Assembly (NCBI GenBank): GCA_016875665.1
Contig: VGPA01000101.1
Coordinates: 1 to 5,505 of the forward strand
Length of the DNA stretch: 5,505 nt
Direction: 5' to 3'
Source: Chloroflexota bacterium
Lineage (GTDB): Bacteria > Chloroflexota > Limnocylindria > P2-11E
A program made the translations under genes and the position numbers. This document shows, piece after piece, positions 1-5,505 of this stretch. The notes beneath the pieces were generated by a model. It did no database searches and was not told the origin of the DNA. It saw only the letters and a program-made list of their open reading frames with translations. The first letter of the stretch is position 1; each line of letters opens with the position of its first letter.

Positions 1-540
1 GCTCGTGTCGAGGAAGAGCCAGTCGCAGGTCTCCGATGCGCAGTGCCGGACGCGGTCGAGCGGTCCGGCCACCAGCAGTTGGGCGGCGCTCCGCACGACG
101 GGCCAGAGCAGCGCGTCAAGGTCGTCGGGCTTCTCCACGCGATCCCAGCGATAGCGGGCGCCATCCGGGACGAGGCGCGAGCGGCCGAGCACGCGCGCAG
201 CCTCGTCGGAGATCGCGGCCACGTCGGATGCGGGAGCCTGCCGGCGCGCCGCGACGGCCTCGAACACGCGCCAGACCGCCTCGCGCAGCGCGTGAGCCTT
301 CTTCTGGACCGCGGCGGCGCGGCCGGGACTCGCCGCCGCTTCGCGCCGGAGCCAGGCGGACTCCATCGGCGCGAGCACGCCGGCTTGCTGCCCCCATTCG
401 ACGAGGTCGTCGTAGGTCTCGAGGTGCTCGATGCCCTCGCCTCGCCGCGTGCCCGCGTAGGTGTTCGCGAAGTCGAGTGCGAGCGAGCCGCCGACGAACG
501 AGAACCGGCGCCGCCCGGCCGCGGGCTCCACGTCCACCAC
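1..540 (-). CDS. ABATE-domain / CGNR zinc-finger putative transcriptional regulator, C-terminus cut by window edge
   Basis: Likely a DNA-binding regulator of the ABATE plus CGNR zinc-finger family (formerly DUF1470), cytoplasmic, ligand unknown. The 180 visible residues show the family's N-terminal signature FVGGSLALDFANT at 15-27 (usual form: G-x-LALDFVNT), then a mostly helical ABATE region to about residue 155. The start of the zinc finger follows: RVRHCASETCDWLFLDTS at 163-180, with putative zinc ligands Cys167 and Cys172. The second Cys pair and the CGNR motif itself should lie just beyond base 1, about 20-25 residues further, so the gene is truncated only by the window. No ATG exists in frame after the upstream stop (TAA at 579-577, which is also the aminotransferase stop). 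GTG at 540 is the first plausible start; GTG at 537 or 531 is also possible. Only a weak GGCGG lies upstream. The gene follows the aminotransferase by 36 bases on the same strand, so the two are probably cotranscribed. Family call is confident; regulatory target is inference. Confidence 0.88.
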   Translation of the reverse strand, partial: MVDVEPAAGRRRFSFVGGSLALDFANTYAGTRRGEGIEHLETYDDLVEWGQQAGVLAPMESAWLRREAAASPGRAAAVQKKAHALREAVWRVFEAVAARRQAPASDVAAISDEAARVLGRSRLVPDGARYRWDRVEKPDDLDALLWPVVRSAAQLLVAGPLDRVRHCASETCDWLFLDTS

Positions 541-567
541 TAACCAGCCGCCATTCGGTGGGAGGTT

Positions 568-594
568 AGCGGTTCGTTACTCGAACTTTCCGCT
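568..594 (-). other. Imperfect hairpin spanning the aminotransferase stop codon
   Basis: On the plus strand AGCG-GTTCG (568-576) is complementary to CGAAC (582-586) plus CGCT (591-594). The loop is TTACT and one side carries a four-base bulge (587-590). The stop codon (577-579) sits in the loop. There is no T-run after the stem on the minus strand, so it does not look like an intrinsic terminator. It could affect mRNA processing or translation of the following regulator, or be chance. Confidence 0.25.
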
Positions 595-1917
595 GGCGGC
601 GTAGCGGTCCGCGACGGCGAGGGCCTCGTCGATCGCGCGGACGCCGATCTCGAGCTCCTCCTCGGAGACGGAGAGCGGCGGCGCGGCGAACACCATGTTC
701 CAGCGGGTGAAGCAGTACACGTCGCGCTTGAACAGCTCGTTCTTCAGCGCGTTCGCGAGCGCGCTCGACGGGCCGTGCCAGCGCTCGAGGGGCTCCTTCG
801 TGCCGCGGTCCTTCACCAGCTCGATGCCGCAGAACAAGCCGCGCCCGCGCACGTCGCCGACGGACGGATGCTTCGCGGCGAGCCCGCGCAGCTTCTCGAG
901 GAGCAGCGCGCCGAGACGCGCCGACTTCTCGACGAGGCCGTCCTCCTTGTAGGCCTCGAGCGTCGCGATGCCGGCGGCGCAAGCGAGCGGGTGCCCGCTG
1001 TAGGTGGAACCGGCCCACAGCACGCGGTCGTCGAAGTGCTTGGCGATCGCCGCGCTCACGGTGACGCCGCCGAGCGGGACGTAGCTGGACGTGACGCCCT
1101 TGGCGAAGGTCATCATGTCGGGGGCGACGTCCCACAGCTGCATCCCGAACCACTTGCCGGTCCGGCCGAAGCCCGTCATCACCTCGTCGGCGATGAGCAG
1201 GATCCCGTGCTTCGTGCACAGCTCACGCAGCCCGCGCATGTAGCCGTCCGGCGGGATGATCAGTCCGGACGTGCCCACGATCGGCTCGAGCAGGATGGCC
1301 GCGACGTTCTGCGGCCCCTCGTACCAGAGGATCTCCTCGACGTGCGCGAGCGCCTTCTGAACGTCGGCGCCGAAGACCGAGCGGTATGGGTCCGGGTTGA
1401 GGAAGTGCACCACGCCGGTGATCCCGGGCTCCGCGGCCCAGCGGCGGTTGTCGCCGCCCAGGGTCATCGAGCCCTGCGTCTGCCCGTGGAAGGAGCGGTA
1501 CTGCGTGAGGATCTTGTGGCGCCCCGTGTAGAAGCGCGCGATCTTCAGCGCGTGCTCGTTCGCCTCGGTGCCGCCGGTGGTGAACAGGGTCTTCGTCAGC
1601 TCGCCGGGCGCGACCTCGGCGACCATGCGGGCGAGCCTGGCACGCGACTCTTCACCGAAGGCGGGGGTGACGTAGGTGAGGCGCGCAGCCTGCTCCTGGA
1701 TGGCGCGCACGACCTTGGGGTGGCCATGTCCGAGGTTCACGCTGATCAGCCCGCTCGAGAAGTCGAGGATCCGGCGGTCGTTCTGATAGAGCCACGAGCC
1801 CTTCGCGTGCGTGATCACGAGCGGGGAAACCTGCGCCTGCGCCGACCACGACACGAGCACGTGGTCGCGCGTGTCGCGCGAGACGCTCGCGATGTCGGTC
1901 AATGCACTCACGGCCAT
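577..1917 (-). CDS. Class III PLP-dependent aminotransferase (aspartate aminotransferase family, taurine/omega-amino-acid type)
   Basis: Cytoplasmic fold-type I transaminase of 446 residues, the usual length of class III enzymes. It moves an amino group, typically from an omega-amine or omega-amino acid, to a keto acid such as 2-oxoglutarate or pyruvate. Visible landmarks: GGTEAN at 115-120 (phosphate-binding loop), SFHG at 142-145 (aromatic that stacks on PLP), LLIADEVMTGFGRTG at 240-254 with Asp244 expected to hold the pyridine nitrogen, FAKG at 271-274 with Lys273 as Schiff-base lysine, and STYSGHP at 304-310 with Thr305 contributing to phosphate binding across the dimer. All key residues are present, so it should be active. 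From memory of the family, the N-terminal SWSAQ, the LDFSSGL region and the GIELVKDR segment resemble proteins labelled taurine:2-oxoglutarate aminotransferase; substrate remains uncertain (taurine, beta-alanine, GABA or another amine). ATG at 1917 is the first start after an in-frame TAG and has no Shine-Dalgarno sequence. Divergent from the importer genes and just upstream of the CGNR regulator. Confidence 0.93.
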   Translation of the reverse strand: MAVSALTDIASVSRDTRDHVLVSWSAQAQVSPLVITHAKGSWLYQNDRRILDFSSGLISVNLGHGHPKVVRAIQEQAARLTYVTPAFGEESRARLARMVAEVAPGELTKTLFTTGGTEANEHALKIARFYTGRHKILTQYRSFHGQTQGSMTLGGDNRRWAAEPGITGVVHFLNPDPYRSVFGADVQKALAHVEEILWYEGPQNVAAILLEPIVGTSGLIIPPDGYMRGLRELCTKHGILLIADEVMTGFGRTGKWFGMQLWDVAPDMMTFAKGVTSSYVPLGGVTVSAAIAKHFDDRVLWAGSTYSGHPLACAAGIATLEAYKEDGLVEKSARLGALLLEKLRGLAAKHPSVGDVRGRGLFCGIELVKDRGTKEPLERWHGPSSALANALKNELFKRDVYCFTRWNMVFAAPPLSVSEEELEIGVRAIDEALAVADRYAASGKFE

Positions 1918-1923
1918 GCCGCG

Positions 1924-1929
1924 ATTCTA
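1924..1929 (-). promoter_or_regulatory. Candidate -10 box for a leaderless aminotransferase transcript
   Basis: Read on the minus strand, TAGAAT (five of six matches to TATAAT, and fitting TANNNT) is followed by only six bases, CGCGGC, before the ATG at 1917. Transcription normally begins about 6-8 bases past the -10 box, which would place +1 on or next to the A of the start codon. No ribosome binding site precedes the ATG, which fits. No good -35 box is seen 16-18 bases upstream. Assignment is by eye. Confidence 0.45.
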
Positions 1930-2027
1930 CGGCCGCGCGCGCGCTGAGCGCCGCACGGTCGTCGGCCCACCAAGCGGGACGTCGCGCGTGAGGTGCGCGC
2001 CCGGATGTCGGCCGGACTCGTATCGAC

Positions 2028-2036
2028 TGTCAGAAT
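2028..2036 (+). promoter_or_regulatory. Possible extended -10 element for the importer operon
   Basis: TG-T-CAGAAT has a TGn extension and a four-of-six match to TATAAT. It would start transcription near 2043 and give a leader of about 25 bases that contains the strong ribosome binding site. No recognisable -35 box lies 16-18 bases upstream. It would also put the ATG at 2035 inside the promoter, which fits the TTG start. Weak evidence. Confidence 0.25.
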
Positions 2037-2054
2037 GGAGGCGAGCACGTTTCC

Positions 2055-2062
2055 GGGGAGGA
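2055..2062 (+). promoter_or_regulatory. Strong Shine-Dalgarno sequence that sets the TTG start of the binding protein
   Basis: GGGGAGGA includes a full GGAGG core at 2057-2061, six bases before TTG at 2068. It is the best ribosome binding site in the window and the main reason to choose TTG over the upstream in-frame GTG (1993) or ATG (2035), which have no such site. The core is also half of an inverted repeat, GGAGG-A-CCTCC (2057-2067), so it can fold back on itself. Confidence 0.75.
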
Positions 2063-2067
2063 CCTCC

Positions 2068-3762
2068 TTGATCCGCACCGCCGCCGCACGCCTCGCCGCT
2101 TTGTTCGCCGCCATAGCGGTGCTCCTGGGAGCCTGCGCGCCCGCGCCGGCGATCCCCGCGCCCGCGACGCCGGCGCCGGTGCGCGGCGGCACGCTGGTGT
2201 TCGCCCTCTCGCAGGAACCCCCCTTCCTGCTGCCGGGTTACACGACGCAGACCGCCGCCGGCGTGATCCTCAACACCGTCTTCGACGGCCTCACCGGCAT
2301 TGATCCCGAGGGCAACTACATCGCGATCCTCGCCAAGCAGGTGCCGAGCCTCGCCAACGGCGGCGTCAAGATGCTCGCCGGCGGCCGGATGGCCGTGACC
2401 TACGACCTGGTCGACGGCGTGCGGTGGGCCGACGGCTCGCCGTTCACCAGCGCCGACGTGAAGTTCACGTGGGAGCTGTTCATGAAGGACAGCCGGGTCG
2501 TGTCGCGCGAGGGCTACGACCTGATCGAGTCGATCGACACGCCGACGCCCGTGCAGGCCGTCGTCAACTACAGGCAGCTGTACGCGCCGTTCCTCACGCG
2601 CTTCGGCGCGATCCTGCCGAAGGCGGTCCTCGAGAAGGAGGCCGACTTGACCAAAGCCGCGTTCGCGCGCCTGCCGATGGGAACCGGCCCCTTTAAGGTC
2701 ACCGAGTTCGTCGCGGGCGACCACGTGACGGTCGAGCGCAATCCGCAGTACCGCAACAAGGAGCGTCCGTACCTCGACCGGATCATCTTCCGCATCGTCC
2801 CGTCGAAGGACGCCGCCGTCGCGCAGCTGAAGGCCGCCGAGGTGGACGGCGTCTGGAGCCTTACCGAAGCGCAGGTGCCGGACATCGAGAAGAACCCGGC
2901 GATCCGGGTGCTGACCGCGCCGAGCGCGACCGTCGAGCGCATCGAGCTGAACCAGGCGAAGCCGGGCGACCCGGCGGACCCGCGGATCCGCCACCCCGTC
3001 CTCGGCGACAGGGCCGTGCGCCGCGCGCTCAATCTCGCGACGCCGAAGCAGCAGATCATCGACAAGCTCCTGTTCGGCCGCGCGAAGGTGGGCACCTCTC
3101 CGATCGCGCTCGGCTGGGCCTCGCCCAAGGGCCTGACGCAGGAGGCGTACGACAGCGCGCTCGCCGCGAAGGTGCTCGACGACGCCGGGTGGGTGAAGGG
3201 CGCGGACGGCATCCGGAGCAAAGGCGGGGTGCGGGCCTCGATCACGATCACGACCACCACCGACGACCGTCTCCGCGAGCAGGTGCAGCAGATCCTCGTG
3301 GACGAGTGGCGGCGCATCGGCGTCGCGCTCTCGATCAAGAACATGCCGTCGAGCGTCCTGCTCTCCAACTCATGGACCGGCGGGGACCCGCGGAAGCGCG
3401 GCAACTTCGACGCGGTGCTGTACGCCTCGACCCCGCAGGTCGACCCGCACACGACGATGAGCCAGCGCTACACCAGCTCGAGCATCCCGACCGCCGCGAA
3501 CAGCGGCCTCGGCCAGAACTTCACGCGCTTCTCGAACTCGGAGGCGGACGCCGCCATCAACGAAGCCGGCCTCACGGCCGACCCGACCCGGAGGGCGGAT
3601 CTCTACGCGAAGGCGCTCAGGCTCCTCAACGAGGACGTCGCGATCATCTGGCTGTACGACCGCCAGTCGATCGACGCGTTCCGCTCGAACGTCGGGGGCG
3701 TGACCGGAAACGCATGGCTCGCCGCCACGTACAACGCCGCCGACTGGTGGATCAAGAGGTAA
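2068..3762 (+). CDS. ABC transporter solute-binding lipoprotein, SBP_bac_5 family (peptide/nickel/oligosaccharide type)
   Basis: Extracytoplasmic binding protein that captures a ligand and hands it to the Dpp/Opp-type permeases encoded next. With the TTG start it is 564 residues, within the family's usual range. It begins with a lipoprotein signal peptide: Arg3 and Arg8, a hydrophobic core at about 9-20, and lipobox LGAC with Cys23 as the lipidated residue. A Pro/Ala-rich linker (24-37) follows, then the mature domain at VRGGTLVFAL. Family signatures are clear: WADGSPFTSADVKFTWE at 120-136, GTGPFKVTEF at 205-214, and AVRRALNLATPKQQIIDKLL at 316-335. The frame is open to TAA at 3762 with no break. 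The start rests on the strong Shine-Dalgarno sequence and on the normal 22-residue signal peptide it gives; the GTG start at 1993 would add 25 unlikely residues before the signal. It is the first gene of a rightward operon, 19 bases before the first permease. Ligand is unknown: the family also binds nickel, glutathione, opines and sugars, so 'peptide' is only the default. Confidence 0.94.
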   Translation: MIRTAAARLAALFAAIAVLLGACAPAPAIPAPATPAPVRGGTLVFALSQEPPFLLPGYTTQTAAGVILNTVFDGLTGIDPEGNYIAILAKQVPSLANGGVKMLAGGRMAVTYDLVDGVRWADGSPFTSADVKFTWELFMKDSRVVSREGYDLIESIDTPTPVQAVVNYRQLYAPFLTRFGAILPKAVLEKEADLTKAAFARLPMGTGPFKVTEFVAGDHVTVERNPQYRNKERPYLDRIIFRIVPSKDAAVAQLKAAEVDGVWSLTEAQVPDIEKNPAIRVLTAPSATVERIELNQAKPGDPADPRIRHPVLGDRAVRRALNLATPKQQIIDKLLFGRAKVGTSPIALGWASPKGLTQEAYDSALAAKVLDDAGWVKGADGIRSKGGVRASITITTTTDDRLREQVQQILVDEWRRIGVALSIKNMPSSVLLSNSWTGGDPRKRGNFDAVLYASTPQVDPHTTMSQRYTSSSIPTAANSGLGQNFTRFSNSEADAAINEAGLTADPTRRADLYAKALRLLNEDVAIIWLYDRQSIDAFRSNVGGVTGNAWLAATYNAADWWIKR

Positions 3763-3781
3763 GCCCAGTAGCCTGAGCCCG

Positions 3782-4738
3782 ATGGGCGCGTACGTCGCGC
3801 GGCGAGCGGCCGGCGCGGTCCCGTTGCTCTTCCTGATCAGCGTCGCGATCTTCGCGATCCTGCGGGCCGTGCCGGGCGGCCCCCTCGCGATGTACGCGGG
3901 CGACCCAACCGTCCGCGACGAGGATCTGGCGCGCCTCGAGCGCGCGCTCGGACTCGACCAGCCGCTCCCCCTCCAGTACCTCGCGTGGCTGGTGCGCTTC
4001 GCGGTGGGCGACTGGGGCTACTCCCTGGCCTCGTCGCAGCCGGTGCTGGGGCTCGTCGGCGAGCGGCTGCCGAACACGCTCCTCCTGATGGGCACCGTCT
4101 ATCTGGTGACCCTGGCCCTCGCCATCCCCGTCGCGGTGGTGGCGGCGACGCGCCAGTACTCGGTGCTCGACCATCTCATCACCGGCGCGACCTTCGCCGC
4201 GTACGCCCTCCCCACGTTCTGGCTCGGGCTCCTGCTGATCCTCACGTTCGGGCTCCAGCTCGGCTGGCTCCCGCTCGGAGGGATGACGACACCCGGCGGT
4301 GACGGGGACCTCGTCGACCGTCTGCGGCACCTCGTGCTGCCCGTGGTCACGCTCTCGCTGCCCGGAATCGCGCACTACGTGCGCTACCTCCGCGCGTCGC
4401 TCCTCGAGACGATCGGCCAGGACTACGTGCGCACCGCGCGGGCGAAAGGGCTGGGCGAGCACGCCGTGCTCAGGGGCCACGCGCTGCGGAACGCCGCGAT
4501 CCCGCTCGTCACGCTCGCGGCGCTCGAGCTGCCCGAGCTCTTCGTGGGCGCGCTCGTGACCGAGCAAATTTTCGGCTGGCCCGGCATGGGCCGCCTGTTC
4601 TGGGACGCGGCGACGCGCGCCGACTATCCGGTGCTGATGAGCCTGCTCACGGTCGCCGCGGCGCTGATCATCCTGGCGAACCTCGTGGCCGATCTGCTCT
4701 ACGCCGCGATCGATCCGCGGATCCGCGTGGGCGCATGA
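3782..4738 (+). CDS. ABC transporter permease, DppB/OppB type
   Basis: Inner-membrane subunit of the importer, 318 residues, the usual size for this family. About six membrane segments are visible: roughly 10-30, 98-122, 133-160, 184-198, 240-260 and 284-308. The long loop after the first segment is typical of DppB. The EAA loop that docks on the ATPase is DYVRTARAKGLGEHAVLRGH at 214-233, running on to RNA at 236-238. Other family marks are GDWGYS at 76-81, EQIFGWPGMGRL at 261-272 and the C-terminal DPRIR at 311-315. The N-terminus MGAYVARRAAGAVPLL matches the usual short arginine-rich start, supporting ATG at 3782, although only a distant GAGG (3756-3759) precedes it; translation may depend on ribosomes arriving from the binding-protein gene. 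Its stop overlaps the next start by four bases. Confidence 0.95.
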   Translation: MGAYVARRAAGAVPLLFLISVAIFAILRAVPGGPLAMYAGDPTVRDEDLARLERALGLDQPLPLQYLAWLVRFAVGDWGYSLASSQPVLGLVGERLPNTLLLMGTVYLVTLALAIPVAVVAATRQYSVLDHLITGATFAAYALPTFWLGLLLILTFGLQLGWLPLGGMTTPGGDGDLVDRLRHLVLPVVTLSLPGIAHYVRYLRASLLETIGQDYVRTARAKGLGEHAVLRGHALRNAAIPLVTLAALELPELFVGALVTEQIFGWPGMGRLFWDAATRADYPVLMSLLTVAAALIILANLVADLLYAAIDPRIRVGA

Positions 4739-5505
4739 CGGCACGCGGGCGCGTCCTCGAGCGCTTCCAAGCGCACCGCCTCGCCATGGCCGGCCTCGTC
4801 CTGCTCGCGCTGCTCACCGTCGCGTCGGCGGCCGCGCCGCTGCTCACGCCGTTCGACCCGCAGCGCACGGACCTGACGAGCATCTTCGAACCGCCGTCCG
4901 GCGCGCACCTCTTCGGGACTGACAGCCTCGGTCGCGACCTCGCGACGCGGCTCCTGTACGGGGGGCGGGTCTCACTCACGATCGGCATCCTCGTCGTCGC
5001 GATCGCGATGGCCGTCGGCGTCACGGTGGGCGCGCTCGCCGGCTACTCAGGCGGCTTCGTCGACGGCGCGCTCATGCGGACGGTGGACGCGCTCTATGCG
5101 TTTCCGCGGCTGTTCCTGCTCATCTTCTTCGCGGTGCTGTTCGGCGGCACGCTCGCGACGGTCGTGCTGGTGCTCGGCCTGCTCTCCTGGATGACCACCG
5201 CGCGGCTGGTGCGCGCCACGTTCCTCTCGCTCAAGCAGCGCGAGTTCGTGATCGCGGCTCGCTCGATCGGCACGGGTGACGCGCGCCTCGTGCTGCGGCA
5301 CTTGCTCCCAAACGCCGCGGCGCCGATCATCGTGGCCGCGACGCTCGGCGTCGCCGGCGCGATCCTCGCCGAGAGCACGCTGTCGTTCCTCGGCCTCGGG
5401 GTCCAGCCCCCCACTCCCACGTGGGGCAACATGCTGCGCGAGGCGCAGACCGACATGATCCGCGCCCCGTGGACCGCCCTCTTCCCCGGCCTCGCGATCT
5501 TCATC
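4735..5505 (+). CDS. ABC transporter permease, DppC/OppC type, C-terminus cut by window edge
   Basis: Second membrane subunit, expected to pair with the DppB-type protein. 257 residues are visible with no stop before the right edge; the family is usually about 280-300 long, so perhaps 20-40 residues are missing. It starts at ATG 4735 in an ATGA overlap with the previous stop, which points to translational coupling. Residues 5-50 fit the OppC N-terminal domain with the first membrane segment at about 18-38. HLFGTDSLGRDLATRLLYGG at 59-78 is the conserved block before the transport domain. The EAA loop is EFVIAARSIGTGDARLVLRH at 170-189, ending LLPNA. LSFLGLGVQPPTPTWGNML at 216-234 is the typical DppC motif. 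Further membrane segments lie near 82-104, 125-155 and 195-222. The ATPase genes expected for this system should follow to the right. Confidence 0.95.
   Translation, partial: MTARGRVLERFQAHRLAMAGLVLLALLTVASAAAPLLTPFDPQRTDLTSIFEPPSGAHLFGTDSLGRDLATRLLYGGRVSLTIGILVVAIAMAVGVTVGALAGYSGGFVDGALMRTVDALYAFPRLFLLIFFAVLFGGTLATVVLVLGLLSWMTTARLVRATFLSLKQREFVIAARSIGTGDARLVLRHLLPNAAAPIIVAATLGVAGAILAESTLSFLGLGVQPPTPTWGNMLREAQTDMIRAPWTALFPGLAIFI

Noticed and set aside
43..543. Two overlapping plus-strand frames over the regulator
   Set aside because: The minus strand here encodes a clear ABATE/CGNR protein; the plus-strand translations are Arg/Pro/Ala-rich without motifs.
775..1947. A 390-codon open frame on the plus strand opposite the aminotransferase
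   Set aside because: It is antisense to a well-supported enzyme, has low-complexity Arg/Ala/Glu-rich content with no family motif, and long antisense frames are expected where third codon positions are almost all G or C.
1908..2069. A possible small leader frame upstream of the aminotransferase on the minus strand, with AAGGAGGT (about 2069-2062) ahead of a GTG and a stop overlapping the aminotransferase start
   Set aside because: The ribosome-site match is only the other strand of the palindrome used by the rightward gene, its spacing to the GTG is about 13 bases, and the peptide has no recognisable feature. It also conflicts with the better-supported leaderless start.
2132..2194. Pro/Ala codon repeat after the lipidated cysteine as a DNA repeat element
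   Set aside because: It is a degenerate Pro/Ala linker of the lipoprotein, common for tethering binding proteins, not an independent repeat.
1927..2994. A 355-codon open frame on the minus strand opposite the binding protein
   Set aside because: Arg/Gly/His-rich translation with no recognisable domain; a mirror of the codon bias of the SBP gene.
3763..3781. Possible promoter or terminator between the binding protein and the first permease
   Set aside because: Only 19 bases, with no hairpin, T-run or promoter-like boxes; best read as an intra-operon gap.
3752..4744. A 330-codon open frame on the minus strand opposite the first permease
   Set aside because: Strongly charged, repetitive Glu/Arg/Gln composition produced by reading hydrophobic permease codons backwards; no start context or domain.

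Overview
The window is GC-rich bacterial DNA (roughly 70% G+C by eye, nearly every third codon position G or C) and is almost entirely coding. The high GC, a class III aminotransferase beside a peptide-type ABC importer, a CGNR-type regulator, a GTG and a TTG start, and a probable leaderless gene fit a high-GC soil lineage such as Actinomycetota, Chloroflexota or Dormibacterota. The window alone cannot decide between these. No rRNA, tRNA, CRISPR array, insertion sequence or phage gene is visible.

Layout: two genes are read leftward from a divergent junction at about 1918-2067. These are a complete class III PLP-dependent aminotransferase (577-1917) and, 36 bases further downstream, a regulator of the ABATE/CGNR zinc-finger family (540 down to 1), whose C-terminus runs off the left edge. 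Three genes are read rightward from the same junction: a lipoprotein solute-binding protein of the SBP_bac_5 (peptide/nickel/oligosaccharide) family (2068-3762), a DppB-type permease (3782-4738), and a DppC-type permease (4735 to beyond the right edge). The two permeases overlap by four bases (ATGA). The ATPase subunits expected for this importer are not in the window and probably lie just to the right.

How they may work together: the rightward genes form the binding and membrane parts of a Dpp/Opp-type importer. The leftward pair could deaminate an imported amino compound and regulate the locus. The shared short intergenic region makes this plausible, but co-regulation is inferred. The aminotransferase resembles proteins commonly labelled taurine:2-oxoglutarate or 'aspartate aminotransferase family', and its real amino donor cannot be read from sequence.

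Points worth a second look are in the 150-base junction. There is a -10-like box so close to the aminotransferase ATG that its mRNA would be leaderless. There is also a strong Shine-Dalgarno sequence that sets a TTG start for the binding protein and lies in a small self-complementary hairpin reaching into that start codon. Otherwise the locus is a fairly ordinary transport and catabolism cluster, and I see no convincing new system.
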